A stretch of DNA of 64,000 bases. It comes from Aulostomus chinensis (Eukaryota > Chordata > Actinopteri > Syngnathiformes > Aulostomidae). Location of the stretch: NCBI GenBank assembly GCA_037954235.1, contig JBBMOA010000021.1:2262501-2326500 (forward strand). Direction: 5' to 3'. Numbering within the stretch: the first letter of the stretch is position 1; every line of letters begins with the position of its first letter. This document shows positions 58,501 through 64,000 of the stretch, piece by piece. Below the pieces are notes generated by a model that saw only the letters and a program-made list of their open reading frames with translations, was not told the DNA's origin and did not search any database. Both the position numbers and the translations under genes were made by a program.

Positions 58501-60749
58501 AAATCCATCTTAGTGCAGGTCCCTCACTCACAAATATACACAAACAGCAAATACTCACCCATCTCATTTTCCACCTGCTGGTTTTGTTTCTACCCAAAAT
58601 ACAAAGTTGGATACCTTGAAATGTTCTTACTTTATGGTTATCACTCCGCAATAAAGGTGAGGTGAAAATGTATACCAAGACCTTTAAGTATCAGTGTGGA
58701 AAAATGAACTAAGAGTATCACATCTGTAATATCTTGGCATCTCTAATTTAAACAAGTATTCAGTCCAGAGTCGGTTCTTTTAGCTGTGGTTGGTGTCCAT
58801 CAGCTCGGCACACGTGGATTTGAGGATTTTCTCCCGGTTCTTCTCTGAGATTCTGCAGAACGAGCAGGTTTCTCAGCCTCAGTGCACAGATCCCCTTTGG
58901 TTCTCAGTCTCTGCCACAGTTGGGCCCAACTCAACTGTTACGTCCTGATCGGGACGTGTCCATGACAGGCGTCCCGCCGCAATCACACCGTTAAAGTGCG
59001 GTCAGGATTTAGGACATTGCCATTTTCAGCAGTGGCTGCTATGCTAACTGTTGGGTTTTGTAAGGTCCAAAGATCATTGGTTCTGTTTTACAGAATCTCC
59101 AAAAATCTAAGTTTTATGGTGTCTGGTGTAGTGTAGCTGGGGCGGTTGGCTGTGTACCACACCAAAAGCCATAGTGGCCAATTTAAGCAATTAATTTAAG
59201 AGGTAATAATAATATTTTTAAACTGGTGACATCAGACTGATAGAAATAAAGAGGAAGAAGAAAACGTACTGGGAGTTTTGTGATCTTGCCTTTGAATTTG
59301 ATTGCAAAAAGTTAACCTTTTGTTTTGAGGGTTGAGAGCCAACTCAGGTGAAGGTGATGAGGTTCATCGACGAATTCATTTGAAGCAAGATTATGACACG
59401 CTTAGTTCATTGATATCATAAAATATGATTTTAATAGTCATTTTAAATGAGTTTGACGTCTGTCCTCCAGAAGAAGTTACAGAGAACAAAATGAGGATGC
59501 AGGTTTGTTTCTTGTAGTCAGAATTAACATCACGTCACCTTTTTGTGTGATTTTTAGAACCTTATTAGTCACCGGGGGCTCAAAAAAGTAGTTTGTTCTG
59601 AGGTGGTGAGGTGGATGATGGACTAGATAGCATTAAAAATGAATCATTGAACTTTACAGGAACATAAATAAGCAAAGGTGGCGTCCGTGTGACAGCTGTC
59701 CAGATGTTTACAGAGTCGACCTGGTCCACCGCACCAACGTTCCTCTGAGAGGAGGTTGCCATGAGAAGTCAAGTGTGCCTCGACTCCTGTGTGTGTGCCC
59801 AGCTGAAAGTTGGTGTGTTCAAAGAGACGTGTGCGTCGCTACCTCCCCTTCCCAATTAATTATTTACTTTTTGTACTTGTGGCCATTCCCTAGCCGTGCT
59901 GAAAGCCCTGCATAAAACTGTATTTCCATATCATTCGCACTTTTCTCTGATTACAGTTTTCTGTATACAGTGACTGTCTTGTCTATGGGAAGATGTGGCG
60001 CGCGCGCGTGTGTGTGTGTGGTTGTGCACGCATGTGTTGCACGTGGGCGAGCGTGTTCACTTTGATGCACAGTTCAAAGTAGGATGGCATTATTTATTCA
60101 TGCCTTTGTTGTTCTTATTTCCTCTGTGAGTCAAAAATTCCTGGCGTTCCATTTGAGGCAGATCACGGCGAACTCCGAGTCGATAGTTGAATGAAACACA
60201 TGCATGTGCATTCATATTTAGGAGGTGCAGCCTGTCACCCCCCCCACCCCCCACCCCCCCATCTCAGACTGAATTTCCTGTTCCAGGCTACAGTGATGCT
60301 GTGTGTGTGTGTGTGTGTGTCTGCACCTGTAGTGATTGATGCTGAGTAGGGAGCTCTGGTGTTGCGGCAGGCCGGTGCCTGGTGGCTGGACTGACGCCTT
60401 CCACCACGCTGACCCATAACAGCAATTATCCCAGGCCGAGAGCTGTCGCATCTCTGGTTGCCACTGTCCACCGTGTCATGCCATGGAGGTTTCACTTTAT
60501 TGCATGTACCAGCCTGTCTGTTAGCAGAGCGGGAATGAAAGCAGGGAGTGGTGAGAGGCGGGGTAGGCTTTTGAGGATGGGTGCTGTCCCCGTAGGCACT
60601 GCTCCAGTTGATCAATAATTGACTGGCTGCTTGTTTGGCAGGAAGCTCTTCAGAAGATCCGTCAGAAGAACACGATGCGCCGTGAGGTGACAGTGGAGCT
60701 CAGCAGTCAGGGCTTCTGGAAGACCGGCATCCGCTCTGACGTCTGTCAG
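34642..60749 (+). CDS. drosha: Drosha, pri-miRNA-processing RNase III; 5' part (15 coding exons), partial
   Basis: Drosha with DGCR8 forms the nuclear Microprocessor, which cuts primary microRNA hairpins. Fifteen exons join in phase to 835 codons: 34642-35495, 35575-35643, 36294-36585, 37277-37418, 38607-38767, 39787-39867, 41377-41463, 41696-41782, 44056-44127, 45288-45369, 47091-47165, 49009-49178, 51759-51883, 54917-55016 and 60642-60749. Residues about 1-215 are Pro-rich and about 216-380 are Arg/Ser/Asp/Glu-rich, followed by the central platform/PAZ-like region. That region includes LLKPAWIRCTHAENYY (382-397), the acidic Ser tract (453-484), a CKC zinc-ligand-type motif (513-515), QWEELEWQKYAEECKG in exon 12 and SSQGFWKTGIRSDVCQ at the end. 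The RNase IIIa, IIIb and dsRNA-binding domains are not in the window, and the gene continues past 64000. The start at MSFH corresponds to an internal Met near the human N-terminus. Confidence 0.95.
35575..35643 (+). CDS. drosha: drosha coding exon 2, 69-nt mini exon (residues 285-308)
   Basis: Encodes RERHRHRESRRSQSPDRHRK and then RPR. It aligns with human ERHRHRDNRRSPS. The SxS pair (S296 and S298) occupies the place of human Ser300/Ser302, described as GSK3-beta sites needed for nuclear localisation. Acceptor GGCTGACAG at 35566-35574; donor AGAAG|GTGTGT at 35643/35644. Both ends are phase 2, so the exon can be skipped without changing frame. Confidence 0.88.
35644..36293 (+). other. drosha intron 2
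   Basis: 650 bases. In human, an additional Arg/Ser-region coding segment (the stretch with GLSVVPEPAG) lies between the parts matching exons 2 and 3. No counterpart was recognised here. Contains a 15-base A run near 36014-36028. Confidence 0.6.
36294..36585 (+). CDS. drosha: drosha coding exon 3 (residues 308-405)
   Basis: Acceptor GCTTCACAG at 36285-36293. Encodes an Arg/Asp/Glu-rich run (TSRDRKRGRWEEDRD, then EREQERDKEKERGDDEKEDE), then LLKPAWIRCTHAENYYSNDP, the conserved start of the central domain. Donor CAAGTG|GTACAT at 36585/36586, phase 0. Confidence 0.93.
36586..37276 (+). other. drosha intron 3
   Basis: 691 bases. Nothing recognised. Confidence 0.7.
37277..37418 (+). CDS. drosha: drosha coding exon 4 (residues 406-452)
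   Basis: Encodes GDSTVVGTSKLRDLYERFEE and then RPKWEPPKTKLDEDP, almost as in human. Acceptor CATTCCAG at 37269-37276; donor CCCG|GTGAGC at 37418/37419, phase 1. Confidence 0.95.
37419..38606 (+). other. drosha intron 4
   Basis: 1188 bases. T run near 37846-37857. No recognised repeat or nested gene. Confidence 0.7.
38607..38767 (+). CDS. drosha: drosha coding exon 5 (residues 453-506), acidic serine tract
   Basis: Encodes DDSSSDSECESDGEGSSCSS, then EVFDVIAEIKRKKAHPDRLH and ELWYNDPGQ. Acceptor TTTTCAG ending at 38606; donor GGACAG|GTTGGT at 38767/38768, phase 0. Confidence 0.96.
38768..39786 (+). other. drosha intron 5
   Basis: 1019 bases, with a dispersed repeat fragment at about 39050-39200 (separate entry). 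Confidence 0.7.
39060..39200 (+). repeat. dispersed repeat fragment carrying AGGTCA direct repeats
   Basis: Same family as the reversed pieces near 9.05 and 9.37 kb (TCCACTGGGATCCGAGGATG, then AACTGAAAAGATTTTGG). At 39103-39121 it carries CGGTCA A AGGTCA AGGTCA, giving a DR1 arrangement and an abutting third half-site of nuclear-receptor type. Confidence 0.5.
39787..39867 (+). CDS. drosha: drosha coding exon 6 (residues 507-533)
   Basis: Encodes MNDGPLCKCSAKARRTGIRH and then SIYPGEE, near-identical to human. The CKC (513-515) is the first part of a zinc-binding site in the central domain. Acceptor GTCCAG ending at 39786; donor GAGGAG|GTGAGA, phase 0. Confidence 0.96.
39868..41376 (+). other. 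drosha intron 6
   Basis: 1509 bases, more than half occupied by the reversed 67-bp-unit repeat (40483-41272). Confidence 0.75.
40483..41272 (-). repeat. dispersed repeat with 67-bp tandem tail, copy 2, inside drosha intron
   Basis: Reverse complement of the 28825-29463 repeat. The tandem array (40541-40950, period about 67, unit on the plus strand GGGTGGGAAGTGTTAGCATC) is followed by the core (40960-41132). Unlike copy 1, one further unit lies beyond the core in the opposite direction (41221-41272, GCTAACACTTCCCACCCACT), so the 67-bp motif flanks the core as an inverted pair. That would fit a transposon whose terminal inverted repeats contain the unit. No target duplication was identified. 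Confidence 0.8.
41377..41463 (+). CDS. drosha: drosha coding exon 7 (residues 534-562)
   Basis: Encodes PVKQCRPMNNNAGKLFHYRI and then TVSPPTNFL, matching human. Acceptor CTTTTCCAG ending at 41376; donor CTG|GTATGA, phase 0. Confidence 0.96.
41696..41782 (+). CDS. drosha: drosha coding exon 8 (residues 563-591)
   Basis: Encodes TDRPTVIEYDDHEYLFEGFS and then LFSHTLLTN. Acceptor GTTTCAG ending at 41695; donor AAC|GTAAGC, phase 0. Intron 7 before it is 232 bases. Confidence 0.96.
41783..44055 (+). other. drosha intron 8
   Basis: 2273 bases. Contains a T run near 42369-42378 and the GT/GTAT microsatellite at 43484-43554. No nested gene recognised. Confidence 0.65.
43484..43554. repeat. (GTAT)n/(GT)n microsatellite
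   Basis: TATGTATGTGTATG units lead into an uninterrupted GT run, inside drosha intron 8. Confidence 0.95.
44056..44127 (+). CDS. drosha: drosha coding exon 9 (residues 592-615)
   Basis: Encodes IPLCRVIRFNIDYTIHFIEE and then MTPE. Acceptor CATCACAG ending at 44055; donor GAG|GTCAGT, phase 0. Confidence 0.96.
44128..45287 (+). other. drosha intron 9
   Basis: 1160 bases, carrying the SINE head fragment at 44545-44675. Confidence 0.7.
44545..44675 (-). repeat. tRNA-headed SINE fragment
   Basis: The minus strand reads GGCGGCGTGGCTCGGGAGG, then TCAGAGGGTTACTGGTTTG, with box-A-like and box-B-like parts. Same head type as 32.5 kb and 4.8 kb. Truncated. Confidence 0.6.
45288..45369 (+). CDS. drosha: drosha coding exon 10 (residues 616-642)
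   Basis: Encodes NYCVRGLELFASYLFQDILE and then LYDWNLT. Acceptor CCTTTCAG ending at 45287; donor ACAG|GTACGT, phase 1. Confidence 0.96.
45370..47090 (+). other. drosha intron 10
   Basis: 1721 bases, AT-rich, no recognised repeat. The stretch around 46180-46270 is repeat-free and could be conserved non-coding DNA, but this is untested. Confidence 0.55.
47091..47165 (+). CDS. drosha: drosha coding exon 11 (residues 643-667)
   Basis: Encodes GPDSDNEAFGCQQFHFMPRF and then VRFLP. The first half differs from human (PLFEDSPPCCPRF), while HFMPRFVRFLP is identical. Acceptor TCTTTTCAG ending at 47090; donor CCCG|GTGAGA, phase 1. Confidence 0.95.
47166..49008 (+). other. drosha intron 11
   Basis: 1843 bases, containing the dispersed repeat at 48350-48745. 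No nested gene recognised. Confidence 0.65.
48350..48745 (+). repeat. dispersed teleost repeat (longer copy of the 19.5 kb family)
   Basis: Ordered blocks CAGGTGGGAGGTCAGGCGAG, CCTCCTCTGGCTGG, TGATGAAACTCCTCGCCATG and GAGGGGGCGGAGCAATGACC, then an A/G-rich end (AAAATGGGAAAGG). This is a fuller version of the 19480-19630 fragment. Confidence 0.55.
49009..49178 (+). CDS. drosha: drosha coding exon 12 (residues 668-724)
   Basis: Encodes DGGKEVLSMHQVLLYLLRSS, then KPLVPEEEIADMLQWEELEW, then QKYAEECKGMIVTNPGM. Acceptor GTTGGTAG ending at 49008 has a weak pyrimidine tract, but the phase and match are exact. Donor GGCATG|GTAAGG, phase 0. Confidence 0.95.
49179..51758 (+). other. drosha intron 12
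   Basis: 2580 bases. T run near 50099-50112. The part around 50370-51000 is repeat-free and may include conserved non-coding sequence. Nothing else was identified. Confidence 0.6.
51759..51883 (+). CDS. drosha: drosha coding exon 13 (residues 725-765)
   Basis: Encodes KPSSVRIDQLDREQFNPEVI and then TFPIIVHFGIRPAQLSYAGD. Acceptor TCCCCTAG ending at 51758; donor CCTCA|GTAAGC at 51883/51884, phase 2. Confidence 0.96.
51884..54916 (+). other. drosha intron 13, with candidate regulatory block
   Basis: 3033 bases. The segment about 54080-54540 lacks recognisable dispersed repeats apart from a polypyrimidine tract (about 54187-54257). It has TAAT-type homeodomain motifs (TCATAATTGAATAATTC), a POU octamer ATGCAAAT at 54500-54507 and a SOX-like ACAAT at 54518-54522. 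This reads like a conserved enhancer but was not tested. Confidence 0.4.
54917..55016 (+). CDS. drosha: drosha coding exon 14 (residues 766-799)
   Basis: Encodes YQKLWKSYVKLRHLLANSPK and then VKQIDKQKLTQRE. Acceptor GTTTGCAG ending at 54916; donor GAGAGAG|GTGAGT, phase 0. Confidence 0.96.
58469..58522. repeat. 24-bp perfect palindrome with flanking inverted arms
   Basis: The centre (58488-58511, AAGATGGATTTA plus its complement) is perfectly self-complementary with no loop. Outside it GGACATGCACT (58469-58479) pairs with AGTGCAGGTCC (58512-58522) at 10 of 11 positions, leaving eight unpaired bases only on the left (58480-58487). Confidence 0.9.
59997..60020. repeat. (GC)n(GT)n alternating run
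   Basis: GTGGCGCGCGCGCG continues into TGTGTGTGTGTG, an alternating purine-pyrimidine stretch of the Z-DNA-prone kind, inside drosha intron 14. Confidence 0.85.
60642..60749 (+). CDS. drosha: drosha coding exon 15 (residues 800-835)
   Basis: Encodes EALQKIRQKNTMRREVTVEL and then SSQGFWKTGIRSDVCQ, identical to human as I recall it. It precedes the exon that should begin the first RNase III domain. Acceptor TTTGGCAG ending at 60641; donor CAG|GTAACG, phase 0. Confidence 0.96.
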
Positions 60750-62190
60750 GTAACGCCAGTCAGCTGCACGCCTGCACCGACACTCATACATGCGGCAGGA
60801 ACACGTGTATGTATATGAGACGACACGTCACAGCTTATACACGCACAGATTTATAGCAGCACTCACCCACACAAACTTACACACAAACTCCCCACAGACC
60901 TGATGGATTCAATAAGAGCCTTAAAAATTACAGTATTTTTCAAAAAAGATAAAAGATGAATATAATGCAGAGCTGAAAGCCAACAGTTGTAATTTATAGA
61001 AGTTCATGATCAATAGAATATTGAATCAAGTCTGTAGAATATGATGTGTCGGCTGGACATCTCCGCAGCACCACGATATGTCTTTAAAAGTGGTATTTTG
61101 ACACATAATTAGCCTTCCACAATAATTGCAGTCGGCCATATTGTATTGAGATGAACTTCCATTAGGTATGCAGCCCTTGGAACAATAGCAGCTAAAACGG
61201 AGCAAATAGATTTGGAGTTTCGCCTGAAATCCACTGCCTCCATCTGTGCTACGTAACATTAGCAGGGCGGAGCGGATTTCTTGAAGTGCACCACCAGGTG
61301 AGATTGTTCTGGACCCCCTGCAGCACAGACGGAACCGATTCTGTGGCATTTCTGTCCCGAGCATAAGGAGGACCAGACCGCAAAAACAGTCAGCGGCTCA
61401 TTTTGATTGACATGATGACTGACTGCAACAACGTGCGGCCGACAATCCGGCTGTGTGTTTCAGCTCTTTGGGCTCATAGATGTTGAAAAACAGTCGCATT
61501 TACTGAAGTGAATAAAACACGGAATGAGCTTGACTGTAAATCACAGCGTTGATTGAGTGCAGGAATATAAGTCGAGCTTTCGGATGGTGTACAAGTATTT
61601 TTGGAATATAAATTGAAGAGTTTTCAGCAGTAGGAAGGTGAAGGGTCATTTTTAAAATATTGTTGAAATCTCAATTAATTACGGAAATTTCTGTTTTACT
61701 TCCGACTGCCCAAAGTATTTTCCTTGAATCCCCATTTACGGCTGAATAAAACAAAGAAAGTCTCAGTTTTTCTAAACATGGAGCAAGAAACCTTTTGTTG
61801 AATGATATGAAACAATGAGGTGATATTCAGAAAAGCTCACTAGACAGACTTTGTGTTTCTACCGCCATATTCCCACTCACCCCCTGAAACAAGCCCTCAC
61901 TTTCTAGCACAGCTGTAACACCTCTGGATCCAAGGACTTCAGACTGCTGTCTGGTTGCTGAGAGGTAATGATCTCAGCAATCCCAGAATCAATCAGACAA
62001 TTGAGGGCTTTGAAAAGCAGCAGTACGTTTATTCACACACTTACAAACAAGACCAAGGAAAGATTTTGAGGGAATGTGAAGGAAAATTATCTAAAACTCC
62101 TTCAGGGGTTTTAAACAGGCTTTCTCCAGACAGCGTGTTATTAGATTAACTATAGAATATGCAGTATATAAATGATGTTAAACAATGAGG

Positions 62191-62216
62191 TGTGTGTATG
62201 TATATATGTATGTATA

Positions 62217-62262
<46 letters not shown>
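62191..62262. repeat. (TG)n(TA)n microsatellite
   Basis: TGTGTGTATG leads into a TATATA run of about 38 bases. Confidence 0.95.
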
Positions 62263-62264
<2 letters not shown>

Positions 62265-63130
62265 TTAAAAATCTGTGCAGCGCAACACAGTATACGACAC
62301 ACATTGATTATTTGTCAAATATGCAAAATATAGCTGAAATCTCAGGATGGTGTAATCTACTTAACAATCACCAATCAATCAGATTGTATTTATAAAGCCC
62401 AAAAGCAGAAAGTAGAATTTGCCTCGAGGGATTTTTCTGCACGTGGAAAAACCTCGTAAAAGACAGTATTAAGTCGAGCATTAGCCCAGCGTGACAGGTT
62501 TTCAGCGACGCGTCTGAAGCTCTTCAGCCTGCTTGTGCTCTTATGTCTCACAGCTGAAATTCCCCAAAAACCAGTGTGTAACACACTGCAATTTTCCTTT
62601 AAATGTGTGCATACATGCACTCAGCAGCGGTAGCACTCACACAGACCAGCGCTGGCTGTGCAGCCCGAGTCAGAAACGTGACTCGTGATCTTTCCAGGCC
62701 TTGCGTCATTCTCCCAGCCAAGTGTCAAAATCTGCGTAAGGAAAGCGGACTCCCGTCGAGCCTCGGCAGCCAAACCTTTCATTGAACAACGTCTCCGGAC
62801 CGACTCCTTATTTATCCAGCATTTCTACCGTCATCTCCTCCATGCACTTGTTGGCAGCACCGCAGATTGATGATTATCTCCACTTGGTTTGTGTATTCTA
62901 AATTCAGTGCATTGAATTACACATGGGTGGGGCCCTAATGAGACCGAAATGTGTTGCTGCCCCACACGAAGCGTACACAGCTGCATTAGTTCATGGATTT
63001 GTCTGTGTAATGAGATGTACTAGTCTGCTTTATTTGATAATTCTTTTATGCTTTTATTTATTGTCTTTTCTCCCATATGTTTGCCTCCGTTACTGAGAAA
63101 ATAATTGGCATCATCGTTGCACGTCTGAGA

Positions 63131-63168
63131 GCACGCACGCGCGCGCACATACACACACACACGCGCGA
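63131..63168. repeat. (CG)n(CA)n alternating run
   Basis: GCACGCACGCGCGCGCACAT followed by ACACACACACACGCGCG. Alternating purine-pyrimidine, Z-DNA-prone. Confidence 0.85.
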
Positions 63169-64000
63169 TCCGTGTATGCGGCGGGGATAGCCTACAGCTG
63201 ATGCTCGCGCTTGCATTCGTCGAGGAACGACAGAAAGTTCTAGCCTCATAAGCCAGACCTCTGTAACAGCAAGGTCTGGCAAAGAAGATCCGATCCATAA
63301 TTGCTGCCCAATTATATTTGCTTCAAGCTGTACTGCTACGACTAATTGGTTCATGAATAATTTCAGTTGGAACTGCAGTGGTACACTCTGCACAACGTGT
63401 GACACAGACGAGGGATAGCGGCAACACTGACCCGTAGTTTCTTGAGTCTGATAGCAGGCTCTCTTCGGAACTAAATCAACCTCCTCATTACTGACATCGC
63501 TCGGCTACACCAAGGTTGTTTCTCTTGAAAAGGCTCTGTCAAGGATGCGGCCACATATTGGACGCGGAGATGGGATTTATCCATTCATCAGTGATTTGAT
63601 GCTATTTTCCTGCTTTTTCATCCTGATTTTTGTGTCCCTGATGGCGTCCGTGTGATGGCCATCAGTCAGTCAGAAACATTTGAAGAGAGAGGCATCTTGT
63701 TCCGTGCTCCACAAGAGAGAGAACAAGTGTGGGCGGGCATTCAAGCCAGCAATGTGGTGCATGTATTTATCATTGACAATATACATTATTCCGCCCACTT
63801 AACCAGGCGAGAACATGAAGGAATATTCATCCATTCTAAATTTGTATTTGTAGCATCTAAGTTGGAAATGGACTCGATAGATCCTAAGGCAACTTTGCGT
63901 AGCTTTAAGAGCGATCCCAGTTCCTTCCTGTGGGTCAAGCCAACTTTTGTACCTCAGCTATGAGTTCTTGAAAAGTAAACGCATGTGAATTCACGTAAAA

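Larger units (their letters stand above)
55017..60641 (+). other. drosha intron 14
   Basis: 5625 bases, the longest complete intron seen. Holds a 24-bp palindrome with flanking inverted arms (58469-58522) and GC/GT runs. Open frames such as 55256-55687 have no recognisable similarity. No nested gene supported. Confidence 0.6.
60750..64000 (+). other. drosha intron 15, incomplete
   Basis: At least 3251 bases, with no sequence matching the next expected exon (HAMMLPVLTHHIRYHQ). Contains a TA-rich microsatellite (62191-62262) and a CG/CA run (63131-63168). A 103-codon open frame at 63652-63963 is not recognised. Confidence 0.7.

Noticed and set aside
60750..64000. Loss of the RNase III domains from drosha
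   Set aside because: Exon 15 ends with a normal donor and the window simply stops inside the next intron, so the catalytic exons are expected to the right.

Overview
This window is nuclear DNA of a teleost fish. The evidence is a single-exon melanocortin receptor with teleost-type sequence, a drosha gene split by GT-AG introns (one only 79 bases long), many CA/GT microsatellites, tRNA-headed SINEs, a Tol2-like hAT element and LINE tails of kinds common in fish genomes. The species cannot be named from the sequence.

Layout. At the left end (739-1719, +) is a complete, intronless melanocortin-4 receptor gene, mc4r, preceded by a purine-rich 5' region. From 1720 to about 33.9 kb no protein-coding gene could be recognised. 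This 32 kb holds SINE copies (4.7, 5.9, 17.8, 18.2, 32.3 kb), other dispersed repeats (9.0-9.9, 19.5 kb), LINE coding remnants (11.4, 25.7 kb), a 732-bp hAT element with an exact 8-bp target duplication (13001-13732), a 1.5-kb minisatellite of 40-bp hairpin-forming units (14.57-16.08 kb), a 42-bp minisatellite (21.2 kb), microsatellites, a near-perfect 24-bp-arm hairpin (26114-26166) and a repeat with a 67-bp tandem tail (28.8-29.5 kb).

From about 33.9 kb to the right edge lies the 5' part of drosha (+), the nuclear RNase III that cuts pri-miRNAs. An ATTGG-rich promoter and probable 5' UTR exon (33.88-34.13 kb) are followed by fifteen coding exons (34642-60749). Reading phase is continuous across all junctions and gives 835 codons: the Pro-rich and Arg/Ser-rich N-terminus plus the central domain, ending just before the first RNase III domain. 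Both RNase III domains and the dsRNA-binding domain must lie to the right of the window.

The two genes are functionally unrelated (energy-balance GPCR; microRNA biogenesis). Their neighbourhood is of synteny interest only. No prokaryotic-type system, CRISPR array, rRNA or functional tRNA was seen. Exon boundaries were assigned by comparing translations with remembered vertebrate DROSHA and MC4R sequence and checking splice sites and phase by hand. Repeat family names are from memory and were not searched.
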